NCBI RefSeq assembly: GCF_000966975.1
Contig: NZ_JZWV01000496.1
Location: forward strand, 1-14,328
Direction: 5' to 3'
DNA length: 14,328 bases
DNA from: Streptomyces katrae
GTDB lineage: Bacteria; Actinomycetota; Actinomycetes; Streptomycetales; Streptomycetaceae
Below the pieces are notes generated by a model, which was not told the DNA's origin, made no database searches, and worked only from the letters and a program-made list of their open reading frames with translations. A program made the position numbers and the translations under genes. Shown here in pieces: positions 1-7,447 of this stretch (positions within the stretch are counted from its first letter, which is position 1; the number at the start of each line of letters is the position of its first letter).

Positions 1-357
1 GGTACGGGGGCTCCTGCCAGTCCGGCCCCGGGCGCCCCCGAGTCCCCGCAGGCCCCGCAGTCCCCGCCCGCCTCCTCCCCTTCCTCTTCTCCTTCCCCCA
101 CCGCCTCCCCCGAGCTCGGTTCGCGGGTGCTGGAGGGGCTGGGGAGCGAGGGGTTCCTGGAGGACAAGCTGGGCGCGGCCGGGGCCACCGCCGCGCAGGC
201 GCGCACCGTGCGGATCGTGTTCCGCACCTCGAACGTGATCGTCACCGTCGAGTACAGCGTCCAGCCCTCCGGTCCGGGGAAGGTCCCGCCGGCCGCGGAA
301 ACGCAGGACAAGGCCCGTCAGTTGGCCGAGGCCCTGGCGGAGCGTTTCAACGAGTGA
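1..357 (+). CDS. DUF3558-like lipoprotein, C-terminal part (5' end outside window)
   Basis: The frame is open from base 1 to a TGA at 355-357, giving 118 residues with no start that has a good ribosome site, so the gene begins upstream of the window. The first ~40 residues are a Pro/Ala/Ser linker. The remaining ~75 residues end in a pattern (RTSNVIVTVEYS, then a helix with ARQLAEALAERF) that lines up with the C-terminus of the next gene (ARTQNVVITLDF, then QAKLLQDAINAT). I infer it is a tandem paralogue of that DUF3558-type lipoprotein, although the lipobox and conserved cysteines cannot be seen. Function is unknown; DUF3558 proteins are extracytoplasmic lipoproteins of actinobacteria. A GTG at 127 is an internal codon, not a likely start. 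Confidence 0.75.
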   Translation, partial: GTGAPASPAPGAPESPQAPQSPPASSPSSSPSPTASPELGSRVLEGLGSEGFLEDKLGAAGATAAQARTVRIVFRTSNVIVTVEYSVQPSGPGKVPPAAETQDKARQLAEALAERFNE

Positions 358-381
358 GCACGCCGCCCCAGGGGGGCGTGC
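358..381 (+). terminator. Hairpin just after the stop of the first lipoprotein gene
   Basis: GCACGCC (358-364) pairs with GGCGTGC (375-381), and the inside can pair further through CCC/GGG. It begins on the base after the stop codon and has no T-tract, as is usual for actinobacterial terminators. It probably separates the two paralogous lipoprotein genes. Confidence 0.6.
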
Positions 382-427
382 ACGGCCCGCGTGACGGCGC
401 GCACAGCAGGCGGGCTCCGGATCGGGC

Positions 428-490
428 TACCGTTGCGGGGGTCCCACACCCCTGAAGCACGACCCCGAACCACCCCGAGCAGGACCCCGA
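428..490 (+). promoter_or_regulatory. Candidate control region of the second DUF3558 gene
   Basis: TACCGT at 428-433 fits the TANNNT pattern of a -10 element, but no convincing -35 lies 16-18 bp upstream. The heptamer ACCCCGA then occurs three times on the same strand (462-468, 472-478, 484-490), spaced 10 and 12 bp, about one helical turn. GAAGCAC is also repeated at 454-460 and 489-495. Direct repeats at helical spacing can be activator or repressor sites, but no regulator is known and low sequence complexity may explain them. Confidence 0.25.
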
Positions 491-523
491 AGCACCGAGA
501 TGTCCCCAACGTCTGAAGGAACC

Positions 524-1327
524 ATGCACCGATCAGCCTCGCGCCTCACCCGCGTCCTCGCCTGCGCTGCCGTCCCGGTGATCCTCACCGTCGCCGGCTG
601 CTCCTCCGACTCGGGGAAGTCCTCCTCGGCCTCGGGCTCCGGCAAGAAGTCCCCTTCGTCCTCTTCGTCCTCCCAGTCGGGTGCGAAGGGCTCGGCCACG
701 CTGGAGAAGGTGGCGTTCGCGAAGCTGCCGGACCCCTGCAAGTCGGTGCCCGCCAAGACCGTCGAGGCCCTGGTCCACGACGCGAAGGACAAGAACGGCA
801 CGGCCGCCAAGTCGAACGACCTCGCCAACCGTGCCAGCTGCTCCTGGAACGGCCTGGAGACGGACGGCACGAAGGGCTCGCAGTACCGGTGGCTCTCCGT
901 GTCCCTGGTGCGCTACGACTCGCACGCCTCCCTCGGCAGCGGCAACAAGCGCGCGGAGGAGCAGTACAACAAGCAGATAGAGCTGGCGAAGACCACCAAG
1001 GACGCGCACGACGTCAAGGTGGAGCAGGCCGGCGGGGTCGGTGACCAGGGCACGTCCGTGGTCTACGGGATCAAGAAGGACGTCGACTTCTTCAACACCA
1101 CCGTCATCGCCCGCACCCAGAACGTCGTGATCACCCTCGACTTCAACGGTGCCGCCTACGAGGGCGCCGGTGCGCCCGACCAGGCGAAGCTGCTCCAGGA
1201 CGCGATCAACGCGACCAAGGAGGTCGTGACCTCGGTGGCCAACGGCGGCACGGAGCAGGCGCCTTCCGGTGCGGAGTCCCCGTCGGGTTCCGCTTCCCCC
1301 TCGGCGTCGGCCTCGCCGAAGCAGTAG
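524..1327 (+). CDS. DUF3558-type lipoprotein
   Basis: This 267-aa protein is probably anchored on the outer face of the membrane. The ATG at 524 is chosen over the in-frame ATG at 500 because GAAGGA (515-520) lies just before it and the signal peptide then starts correctly: MHRSASRLTRV, a hydrophobic stretch, and lipobox VAGC with the lipidated Cys26. A Ser/Gly/Lys-rich spacer (27-57) follows, then the globular domain (about 60-242). That domain carries the DUF3558 signature cysteines in DPC (Cys72) and SCSW (Cys106), probably a disulfide, and a C-terminal TVIARTQNVVITLDF strand plus helix. The last ~25 residues are a disordered Ser/Pro/Ala tail. It sits behind a truncated paralogue, with hairpins on both sides, so it may be monocistronic. 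No enzymatic motif is seen; its role is unknown. Confidence 0.88.
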   Translation: MHRSASRLTRVLACAAVPVILTVAGCSSDSGKSSSASGSGKKSPSSSSSSQSGAKGSATLEKVAFAKLPDPCKSVPAKTVEALVHDAKDKNGTAAKSNDLANRASCSWNGLETDGTKGSQYRWLSVSLVRYDSHASLGSGNKRAEEQYNKQIELAKTTKDAHDVKVEQAGGVGDQGTSVVYGIKKDVDFFNTTVIARTQNVVITLDFNGAAYEGAGAPDQAKLLQDAINATKEVVTSVANGGTEQAPSGAESPSGSASPSASASPKQ

Positions 1328-1338
1328 GGGTCTGCGGC

Positions 1339-1361
1339 ACGGGTGACGCAGGGTCACCCGT
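1339..1361 (+). terminator. Perfect 9-bp hairpin after the DUF3558 gene
   Basis: ACGGGTGAC (1339-1347) and GTCACCCGT (1353-1361) are perfect complements around a 5-nt loop, 11 nt past the stop codon at 1325-1327. There is no T-run. It most likely ends the lipoprotein transcript before the DUF2637 gene; an operator role is possible because the next start lies only 44 bp downstream. Confidence 0.65.
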
Positions 1362-1404
1362 ACGCTGTGCCTGCCTGTAGCTTCGCAAGGGGAGGGGATC
1401 GCGA

Positions 1405-2967
1405 GTGGCCGCGATGCAGCTGACTCGTACACACCGGATTCTGGTCGGTGTCGTGGTCGCCGGAGCGCTCGTCATCGCGGGTATCGGTTTCGCGGGCTCG
1501 TATTCCGCGGTCCGTGCGCTGGCGTTGAAGAAAGGCTTCGGCAGCTTCTCGCTGGTGTTCCCGATCGGTATCGACGCGGGTATCTGTGTGCTGCTGGCAC
1601 TGGACCTGCTGCTGACCTGGATCCGGATCCCGTTCCCCCTGCTGCGGCAGACGGCCTGGCTGCTGACGGCCGCGACGATCGCGTTCAACGGTGCGGCGGC
1701 CTGGCCGGATCCGCTGGGCGTGGGGATGCACGCGGTGATCCCGGTGCTGTTCGTGGTGACGGTGGAGGCGGCGCGGCACGCCGTGGGCCGGATCGCGGAC
1801 ATCACCGCGGACCGGCACATGGAGGGGGTGCGGATCACCCGCTGGCTGCTGTCGCCCGTGCCGACGTTCAAGCTGTGGCGCCGGATGAAGCTGTGGGAGC
1901 TGCGTTCCTACGAGCAGGCGGTCGGGATGGAGCAGGACCGGCTGATCTACCAGGCGCGGCTGCAGGCCCGGTTCGGGCGGGCGTGGCGGCGGAAGGCGCC
2001 GGTGGAGGCGCTGATGCCGCTGCGGCTGGCCCGGATCGGTGTGCCGCTGGCGCAGACGGCGCCGGAGGGGCTGGCGGCGGCGGGTATTGACCCGGTGCTG
2101 CTGCCTCCGGCGGTCTCGGCGGGTCCGGCGGTGGCCGCGGCTACGGCTGCGGCTGTGGCTGCGGGTCCGGCGGTGGCGGGTGCGGAGGCCGGTGCGGCCC
2201 CGGCCCTGCCGTCGGCGTCCGGGGCCGGCAGGACCGCGCCCGCGGTGGTGCCGGCCCAGGCGGCGCCCGCTCCGGCCCGGGCGGTGGCTCCGCAGGCCGC
2301 CGCGGGCGTGGGGCCGACGGTGCCGACGGGGCCGGAGGGACCGACGCGCCCGACGGGGCCGGAGGGTCCTGCGGGTCTGGATGCGCCCGAGGGCCGCGAG
2401 GGGCTGGAGGGCCAGGACGGTCCGGACGGCCAGGACGGCCCGGACGGCCAGGACGGTCCGGAGTTGCCCGAGCAGTGGGAGGGGCTGGACCGGGCCGCCG
2501 CGCGGCTGGCGCAGGCGAAGCTCGCCCATGCGCCGGCGCCGTTCGCGGTGGCCCCGGAGGCCATGCCGGCCGCCCATGACAGTGCCTGGTTCGCCGCGCC
2601 GAAGGCCCCGCAGGCGGCGTACGAGGGCGGCTACAACCCGCAGTACGTCGAGGGCCTGGAGCCGACCCCGGTGATGCCCCCGGCGGGCCCGGAGGAGCAG
2701 CTCTCCCCGCAGGCCGCCGCCGGGGTGGCCGCCGAGTCGGACGAGGCGCACGACATCCTGGACCAGGAGAAGTTCGAGGAAGCGGCGTACGAGGCGTACC
2801 ACGCCCACGTGGAGGCGAACGGCGGCCACCCGACCGCCCAGCAGCTGGACCAGGCGCTCACCGCGAGCTACGGGTTCTCCCACCCGGACAGCGTCTCGGT
2901 GATCGACGCCATGCTGCCGGCGCTGAAGCAGCGCTACCAGCGCGACCTGGAGAACAAGTTCATCTGA
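1405..2967 (+). CDS. DUF2637 (SpdB-like) membrane protein with collagen-like linker
   Basis: This is a 520-aa protein. The GTG at 1405 is preferred because the purine-rich AAGGGGAGGGGA (1387-1398) sits 6 nt before it; an ATG at 1414 is possible. The N-terminus (about 11-124) has four hydrophobic segments (11-33, 49-70, 83-100, 108-124) with FPIGIDAGI and TVEAARH, typical of DUF2637, which is related to SpdB spread proteins of Streptomyces plasmids. A basic/aromatic cytoplasmic stretch (WRRMKLWELRSYEQ, ~158-171) follows, then a long Ala/Pro-rich linker with collagen-like GPEGP and QDGPDG repeats (~310-352). A short helical C-terminal domain (~450-520, AYHAHVEANGGHPTAQQLD) may be helix-turn-helix-like. 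DUF2637 proteins have been linked to DNA transfer or sporulation-associated membranes, but no function can be assigned here. It converges on lysS across a strong hairpin. Confidence 0.85.
   Translation: MAAMQLTRTHRILVGVVVAGALVIAGIGFAGSYSAVRALALKKGFGSFSLVFPIGIDAGICVLLALDLLLTWIRIPFPLLRQTAWLLTAATIAFNGAAAWPDPLGVGMHAVIPVLFVVTVEAARHAVGRIADITADRHMEGVRITRWLLSPVPTFKLWRRMKLWELRSYEQAVGMEQDRLIYQARLQARFGRAWRRKAPVEALMPLRLARIGVPLAQTAPEGLAAAGIDPVLLPPAVSAGPAVAAATAAAVAAGPAVAGAEAGAAPALPSASGAGRTAPAVVPAQAAPAPARAVAPQAAAGVGPTVPTGPEGPTRPTGPEGPAGLDAPEGREGLEGQDGPDGQDGPDGQDGPELPEQWEGLDRAAARLAQAKLAHAPAPFAVAPEAMPAAHDSAWFAAPKAPQAAYEGGYNPQYVEGLEPTPVMPPAGPEEQLSPQAAAGVAAESDEAHDILDQEKFEEAAYEAYHAHVEANGGHPTAQQLDQALTASYGFSHPDSVSVIDAMLPALKQRYQRDLENKFI
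2323..2463 (+). repeat. In-frame collagen-like tandem repeats within the DUF2637 gene
   Basis: The 17-mer CCGACGGGGCCGGAGGG occurs at 2323-2339 and 2350-2366 (27 bp apart, encoding PTGPEGP twice). An 18-bp unit encoding GQDGPD then repeats nearly three times at 2410-2427, 2428-2445 and 2446-2463. Both periods are multiples of three, so copy-number change would keep the frame. The unit differs by single silent T/C changes. Confidence 0.85.
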
Positions 2968-2987
2968 GCCCGTCCGGGCGCGAGCGG

Positions 2988-3027
2988 AAGGGCCCGCACC
3001 CCCGGTGATCCGGGAGTGCGGGCCCTT
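2988..3027. terminator. Strong bidirectional terminator between DUF2637 gene and lysS
   Basis: AAGGGCCCGCAC (2988-2999) pairs perfectly with GTGCGGGCCCTT (3016-3027). After one C/A mismatch, CCCGG (3001-3005) pairs with CCGGG (3010-3014) around loop TGAT. The arms end in AA/TT. It lies between two convergent stop codons and can serve both strands. Confidence 0.88.
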
Positions 3028-3034
3028 TCGTTCA

Positions 3035-3061
3035 GCCGTCTCGGCCGTCTCGGCCGTCTCA
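3035..3061 (-). repeat. Three 9-bp tandem repeats ending in the lysS stop codon
   Basis: GCCGTCTCG is found at 3035-3043 and 3044-3052, and GCCGTCTCA at 3053-3061. The last unit contains the lysS stop codon (TGA on the minus strand). Further 9-bp units could be added without touching the protein, so this may be a replication-slippage site. Confidence 0.8.
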
Positions 3062-4798
3062 GGCGGCGAGCAGCTTGCGCACCCGGTCCGCGCCGACGGC
3101 GAGGAGCAGGGTGGGCAGGCGGGGTCCGGTCTCGCGGGTGACGAGCAGGCGGTAGAGCAGGGCGAAGAACTCGCGCTGCGCGACCTTGAGCTCGGGCGTG
3201 GGCTTGGCGTCGGGCTCCAGGCCGGCCATGACCTTCGGGACGCCGTAGACGAGGGTGGTGAGCCCGTCGAGCGACCAGTGGGTGTCGAGGCCCTCCAGCA
3301 GCATGGCCAGGGAGCGGCGGCCCTCCTCGTCGAGGGAGGCGAGCAGCTCGGTGTCGGGCTCCTCGCGGACGAGGGTGCGCTGGTCGGCCGGGACCTGGGT
3401 GGTGATCCAGTTCTCGGCGCGGTCCAGGCGCGGCCGGACCTCGTCCAGGGAGGTCAGCGGCTGCGACGGGTCCAGGTCGGAGAGGATCCGGAGCGTCTGC
3501 TCGTCGTGCCCGGCGGTGATGTCGACGACCGACGCGAGCGTGCGGTACGGCATCGGGCGCGGGGTGCGGGGCAGCTCGTGGGAGGCGACGCGCACGGCGC
3601 GAGAGTACGCGGCGGCGTCGGCCGGCAGCACGGTGCCGTCGGCGACCTTGCCCTCCAGCTTGTCCCACTCGTCGTACAGGCGCTGGATCTCCTGGTCGAA
3701 GGCGATCTTGAAGGACTGGTTCGGGCGGCGGCGGGCGTACAGCCAGCGCAGCAGCTGCGGCTCCATGATCTTCAGCGCGTCGGCCGGGGTGGGGACGCCG
3801 CCCTTGCTGGAGGACATCTTGGCCATGCCGCTGATGCCGACGAAGGCGTACATCGGGCCGATGGGCTGCTCGCCGCCGAAGAGGCCGACGATCTGGCCGC
3901 CGACCTGGAACGACGAACCCGGGGAGGAGTGGTCGACGCCCGAGGGCTCGAAGACGACGCCCTCGTAGGCCCAGCGCATGGGCCAGTCGACCTTCCAGAC
4001 CAGCTTGCCGCGGTTGAACTCGGAGAGCTTGACGGTCTCGGTGAACTGGTCCTCGGTGCAGACGTAGGTCAGCTCGGTGGTCTCGTCGTCGTACGCGGTG
4101 ACCTTGGTGAAGTCCTTGTTGCACTCGCCGCAGTAGGGCTTGTACGGGAAGTACTCGGCGCCCTCGGTGCTGCCGTCGTCCTCGCCCGCCGCGCCGGAGC
4201 CCTCGGCGGCCTCCAGCTCGGCCTCGTCGACCGGCTTCTGCTGGGGCTTCTTGCCGCCCGGCTTCTGCTTGGTGCGGTACTGGTCGAGGACGGCGTCGAT
4301 GTCGGCGCGGTGCTTCATCGCGAACAGGACCTGCTCGCGGTAGGCGCCGGAGGTGTACTGCTCGGTCTGGCTGATGGGGTCGTACTCGACGCCCAGCTCG
4401 GCCAGGGAGGCGACCATGGCGGCCTTGAAGTGCTCGGCCCAGTTCGGGTACGAGGAGCCTTCGGGGGCGGGCACGGAGGTCAGCGGGCGGCCGATGTGCT
4501 GGGCGTGGGACTCCTCGGTGACGCCGGGGATGCCCTTGGGGACCTTGCGGTAGCGGTCGTAGTCGTCCCAGGAGATGAGGTGGCGGACCTCGTGGCCCCG
4601 GCGGCGGATCTCGTCCGCGACCAGGTGCGGGGTCATGACCTCGCGCAGGTTGCCCAGGTGGATGGGGCCCGACGGGGAGAGGCCGGACGCGACGACGATC
4701 GTTTTGCCGGGGGCTCGGCGCTCCGCCTCGGCGATGACCTCGTCCGCGAAACGGGAGACCCAGTCGGTCTCTGTGTTGCTCTGCGCGCTCTGAGCCAC
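3059..4798 (-). CDS. lysS: Lysyl-tRNA synthetase, class I (archaeal type)
   Basis: This 579-aa cytoplasmic enzyme charges tRNA-Lys with lysine using ATP. The start is GTG at 4798, with GAAGGA (4810-4805) 6 nt before it; the frame stays open far upstream but has no other start with such a site. It is class I rather than the usual bacterial class II: the Rossmann HIGH motif is SGPIHLGN (HLGN at 47-50) and the KMSKS motif is KMSSSKG (327-333). Cys223-x-x-Cys226 with Cys247 suggests a zinc-binding insertion, preceded by an acidic Glu/Gly/Asp-rich low-complexity loop. The C-terminal part (about 390-579) matches the helical anticodon-binding region. Length is typical for streptomycete class I LysRS. 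It diverges from argS and ends at a shared terminator. Confidence 0.95.
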   Translation of the reverse strand: MAQSAQSNTETDWVSRFADEVIAEAERRAPGKTIVVASGLSPSGPIHLGNLREVMTPHLVADEIRRRGHEVRHLISWDDYDRYRKVPKGIPGVTEESHAQHIGRPLTSVPAPEGSSYPNWAEHFKAAMVASLAELGVEYDPISQTEQYTSGAYREQVLFAMKHRADIDAVLDQYRTKQKPGGKKPQQKPVDEAELEAAEGSGAAGEDDGSTEGAEYFPYKPYCGECNKDFTKVTAYDDETTELTYVCTEDQFTETVKLSEFNRGKLVWKVDWPMRWAYEGVVFEPSGVDHSSPGSSFQVGGQIVGLFGGEQPIGPMYAFVGISGMAKMSSSKGGVPTPADALKIMEPQLLRWLYARRRPNQSFKIAFDQEIQRLYDEWDKLEGKVADGTVLPADAAAYSRAVRVASHELPRTPRPMPYRTLASVVDITAGHDEQTLRILSDLDPSQPLTSLDEVRPRLDRAENWITTQVPADQRTLVREEPDTELLASLDEEGRRSLAMLLEGLDTHWSLDGLTTLVYGVPKVMAGLEPDAKPTPELKVAQREFFALLYRLLVTRETGPRLPTLLLAVGADRVRKLLAA

Positions 4799-4839
4799 GA
4801 CACGTCCTTCTATCTCGAATGCTGGCTTCGGCCATTCTC

Positions 4840-4878
4840 CCAGACGGACGGGGCCGCTCCGGGGTTGCTTCCGTCTGG
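4840..4878. promoter_or_regulatory. Inverted repeat in the lysS-argS divergent promoter region
   Basis: CCAGACGGA (4840-4848) and TCCGTCTGG (4870-4878) are perfect 9-bp inverted repeats with a 21-nt spacer. They lie 42-80 nt upstream of the lysS start and about 110 nt upstream of the argS start. The whole 4799-4988 gap must hold promoters for both genes, but I cannot find -35/-10 pairs with good spacing. The repeat could be an operator or a leader hairpin. I see no T-box features. Confidence 0.45.
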
Positions 4879-4988
4879 TGATACGGCGGGTGATATGCCG
4901 AGAACCAGGCAGCCTCCGCGTGGGATACTCGGCACTTGTCGGAACGCCCAAGACCCACTCGGGCACAACCTCACAGGAACGGCAGCTC

Positions 4989-6758
4989 ATGGCCTCGGTC
5001 CCCTCCCTCGCTTCCTCCGTCGAACAGCGCGTCTCGGACGCCCTCGCCTCCGCCCTGCCGGAGGCCGGTGCGGCCGACCCGCTGCTGCGACGAAGCGACC
5101 GGGCCGACTTCCAGGCCAACGGCATCCTGGCGCTCGCGAAGAAGGCCAAGGCCAACCCGCGGGAGCTGGCGACGACCGTGGTCGAGGCCATCCCCACGGG
5201 TGACCTGATCAAGGAGATCGAGGTCTCGGGCCCTGGCTTCCTCAACATCACCGTCTCCGACGAGGCGATCGTCAAGACCCTCGCGGCGCGCGCCGCCGAC
5301 GACCGGCTCGGCGTGCCGCTGTCGCCGTCGGCCGGCACCACGGTGATCGACTACGCGCAGCCGAACGTGGCCAAGGAGATGCACGTCGGCCACCTGCGGT
5401 CGGCCGTGATCGGCGCGGCGATGGTGGAGATCCTGGAGTTCACGGGCGAGAAGGTGGTCCGCCGCCACCACATCGGCGACTGGGGCACCCAGTTCGGCAT
5501 GCTGATCCAGTACCTGCTGGAGCACCCGCACGAGCTGGACCACAAGGGCGGGGAGGGCGAGGCGTCCGGCGAGGAGGCCATGTCCAACCTCAACCGCCTG
5601 TACAAGGCCTCGCGCGCGCTGTTCGACTCCGACGAGGAGTTCAAGACGCGGGCGCGGGCGCGGGTGGTGGACCTCCAGGCGGGCGACCCGGAGACCCTGG
5701 CGCTGTGGCAGCGGTTCGTGGACGAGTCGAAGATCTACTTCTACTCGGTCTTCAACAAGCTGGACATGGACATCCAGGACCCGGACGTGGTCGGCGAGTC
5801 CGGCTACAACGACATGCTGGTGGAGACCTGCAAGCTGCTGGAGGAGTCGGGCGTGGCCGTCCGCTCCAACGGCGCGCTGTGCGTGTTCTTCGACGAGTAC
5901 AAGGGCCCGGACGGCAACCCGACGCCGCTGATCGTCCAGAAGTCGGACGGCGGCTTCGGCTACGCCGCGACCGACCTGTCGGCGATCCGCGACCGCGTGG
6001 GCAACCTGAACGCGGACACGCTGATCTACGTGGTGGACGCCCGTCAGTCGCTGCACTTCAAGATGGTCTTCGAGACGGCCCGCCGGGCCGGCTGGCTGAA
6101 CGACGAGGTCAAGGCCGTGCAGCTGGCCTTCGGCACGGTCCTGGGCAAGGACGGCAAGCCGTTCAAGACCCGTGAGGGCGAGACGGTCCGGCTGGTGGAC
6201 CTGCTGGACGAGGCGGTGGAGCGGGCGACGTCGGTCGTGCGCGAGAAGGCCGAGAAGGTGGGCCTGACCGAGGCGGAGATCGTCGAGAACGGCCAGTACG
6301 TGGGCATCGGCGCGGTGAAGTACGCCGACCTGTCGACGTCCGCGGCCCGCGACTACAAGTTCGACCTGGACCAGATGGTCTCGCTGAACGGCGACACCTC
6401 CGTCTACCTCCAGTACGCGTACGCCCGTATCCGCTCGATCATGCGCAACGCGGGCGACCGCCACCCGGCCGCGCACCCGGAGCTGGAGCTGGCCCCGGCC
6501 GAGCGGGCGCTGGGCCTGTACCTGGACGGGTTCGGCGAGCTGGTGGCCGAGGCCGCGGCGGAGTACGCGCCGCACAAGCTGGCCGCGTACCTGTACCAGC
6601 TGTCGTCGCTGTACACGACGTTCTACGCGGACTGCCCGGTCCTGAAGGCCGACACCCCGGAACAGGTCGAGAACCGCCTGTTCCTGTGCGACCTGACGGC
6701 CCGCACCCTGAGCAAGGGCATGGCCCTCCTGGGCATCCGCACCCCCGAGAAGCTCTGA
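4989..6758 (+). CDS. argS: Arginyl-tRNA synthetase
   Basis: This 589-aa cytoplasmic class I enzyme attaches arginine to tRNA-Arg. The ATG at 4989 is chosen because AGGA (4975-4978) precedes it by 10 nt and [15 protein letters not shown] starts the usual N-terminal (Add-1) domain, about residues 1-95, that recognises the tRNA elbow. The catalytic core has HVGH (132-135) as the HIGH motif and [10 protein letters not shown], diagnostic of ArgRS. In place of KMSKS it has KPFKTR (390-395), as is common in ArgRS. The DALR-type anticodon-binding region includes [13 protein letters not shown] (from 473) and ends with [10 protein letters not shown]. The gene is full length and intact, diverges from lysS, and is followed by a perfect 16-bp hairpin. 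Confidence 0.97.
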   Translation: MASVPSLASSVEQRVSDALASALPEAGAADPLLRRSDRADFQANGILALAKKAKANPRELATTVVEAIPTGDLIKEIEVSGPGFLNITVSDEAIVKTLAARAADDRLGVPLSPSAGTTVIDYAQPNVAKEMHVGHLRSAVIGAAMVEILEFTGEKVVRRHHIGDWGTQFGMLIQYLLEHPHELDHKGGEGEASGEEAMSNLNRLYKASRALFDSDEEFKTRARARVVDLQAGDPETLALWQRFVDESKIYFYSVFNKLDMDIQDPDVVGESGYNDMLVETCKLLEESGVAVRSNGALCVFFDEYKGPDGNPTPLIVQKSDGGFGYAATDLSAIRDRVGNLNADTLIYVVDARQSLHFKMVFETARRAGWLNDEVKAVQLAFGTVLGKDGKPFKTREGETVRLVDLLDEAVERATSVVREKAEKVGLTEAEIVENGQYVGIGAVKYADLSTSAARDYKFDLDQMVSLNGDTSVYLQYAYARIRSIMRNAGDRHPAAHPELELAPAERALGLYLDGFGELVAEAAAEYAPHKLAAYLYQLSSLYTTFYADCPVLKADTPEQVENRLFLCDLTARTLSKGMALLGIRTPEKL

Positions 6759-6779
6759 CGCCTCGGGCGAACAGAACAC

Positions 6780-6815
6780 CGAGTGGCCCCCTCCCTGCCG
6801 GGAGGGGGCCACTCG
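6780..6815. terminator. Perfect 16-bp bidirectional hairpin between argS and vapC
   Basis: The left arm 6780-6795 (starting CGAGTGGCC) is fully complementary to 6800-6815 around loop TGCC. It starts 21 nt after the argS stop and touches the vapC stop codon (6816-6818), so one element probably ends both convergent transcripts. Confidence 0.92.
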
Positions 6816-7214
6816 CTATTCCGGTCCGAACACCTCGATCTTGCATCGGGGGCTGCCCGACCGTGCGATCCGCGCGTCACAGGTGACCAGCGGGACCTGC
6901 AACCCCTCCGCGAGGGCGACATATGTGGCGTCGTACGCGGACAGGTTGGCGTACAACTCGCGCACTCGGGGCAGGACGGGCACGTGCTCCATCCGCCGGA
7001 CCGGCAGGGCTGCGAAGTCGTCCCAGGCCGCGTCCAGCTGGGCGTCGGTGAGCTTGCCTCCACGGTGCCTGCCGAGAAGTGCGTGGGCGACTTCCACGTC
7101 GAGCAGGTGTGGCGCCGCCAACCGTTCGCCCAGCACCCGCTCCCTGAGCGTTTCACCGACCGGTCCCGCGTCGGCCACCAGCATGACGACCGCACTCGCG
7201 TCGATCACGATCAT
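6816..7214 (-). CDS. vapC: PIN-domain ribonuclease toxin, VapC-like
   Basis: This 132-aa protein, about the normal VapC length, should cleave RNA with Mg2+ and stop growth when not held by its antitoxin. It carries the PIN acidic set: Asp5 (MIVIDAS), Glu41 (LLDVEVAHALL), Asp95 (SAYDATYVALAE) and Asp113 (VTCDARIA), so the active site looks intact. Its ATG (7214) overlaps the stop of the upstream RHH antitoxin gene by 4 bp (ATGA), which implies translational coupling. The RNA target cannot be read from sequence; VapC relatives cut initiator tRNA, other tRNAs or the sarcin-ricin loop. The operon is wedged between argS and a phosphatase gene on the opposite strand, consistent with acquisition as a small module. 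Confidence 0.9.
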   Translation of the reverse strand: MIVIDASAVVMLVADAGPVGETLRERVLGERLAAPHLLDVEVAHALLGRHRGGKLTDAQLDAAWDDFAALPVRRMEHVPVLPRVRELYANLSAYDATYVALAEGLQVPLVTCDARIARSGSPRCKIEVFGPE

Positions 7215-7441
7215 TCGCGCCGCCGTCCTGCGTCCAGGTCCGCGAGCACCTCGTCCGCGCTCAACCGGGCCGATACGCGCGCCCGGATCCGGGTGACGAC
7301 GTCCTCCATCGACGGTGTGGCCGCCTCCTCTTCCAACAGGGTGCGGGCGTAGGCCTGCAAGGACTGGCGGCTTCGGGCGGCACGTATTTTCAGCTCGGCG
7401 AGCGCCTCGTCGGACAGATCACGCACGTAGAGAGTGGCCAT
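7211..7441 (-). CDS. vapB: Ribbon-helix-helix antitoxin, VapB/FitA-like
   Basis: This 76-aa protein is expected to bind and inhibit the PIN toxin encoded next and to repress its own operon. The N-terminus (MATLYVRDLSDEALAELK, then RAARSRQSLQAYARTLLEE) fits the FitA-like RHH fold: one beta strand that enters the DNA groove, then two helices. The C-terminal half (about 45-76, rich in Arg, Asp and Glu) would wrap the toxin. The ATG at 7441 is chosen because the RHH strand starts there and a TACTCT hexamer sits 6 nt upstream. No Shine-Dalgarno sequence precedes it, suggesting a leaderless mRNA. It overlaps vapC by 4 bp. Confidence 0.88.
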   Translation of the reverse strand: MATLYVRDLSDEALAELKIRAARSRQSLQAYARTLLEEEAATPSMEDVVTRIRARVSARLSADEVLADLDAGRRRE

Positions 7442-7447
7442 GCAACA

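Noticed and set aside
500..523. Upstream ATG at 500 as the start of the second DUF3558 lipoprotein
   Set aside because: It adds eight non-signal residues before a normal lipoprotein signal peptide, and GAAGGA lies directly before the ATG at 524.
1354..2883. Long antisense open frame opposite the DUF2637 gene, and similar long antisense frames opposite argS, phoA and the hydrolase
   Set aside because: The translations are Arg/His/Leu-rich with no recognisable domain, and the opposite strand has a clear gene with GC-biased third positions. Such frames are expected in very GC-rich DNA.
4878..4988. Upstream ATG at 4878 for argS
   Set aside because: The added 37 residues do not resemble ArgRS, and the 4989 start has its own AGGA site and the expected Add-1 domain start.
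4799..4988. T-box or other riboswitch in the lysS-argS gap
   Set aside because: I found no T-box bulge sequence, no specifier stem and no terminator/antiterminator pair; only a simple inverted repeat is visible.
4799..5341. N-terminal extension of LysRS into the argS region
   Set aside because: The frame is open, but it overlaps argS, has no ribosome site, and the protein from GTG 4798 already has the normal class I LysRS N-terminus.
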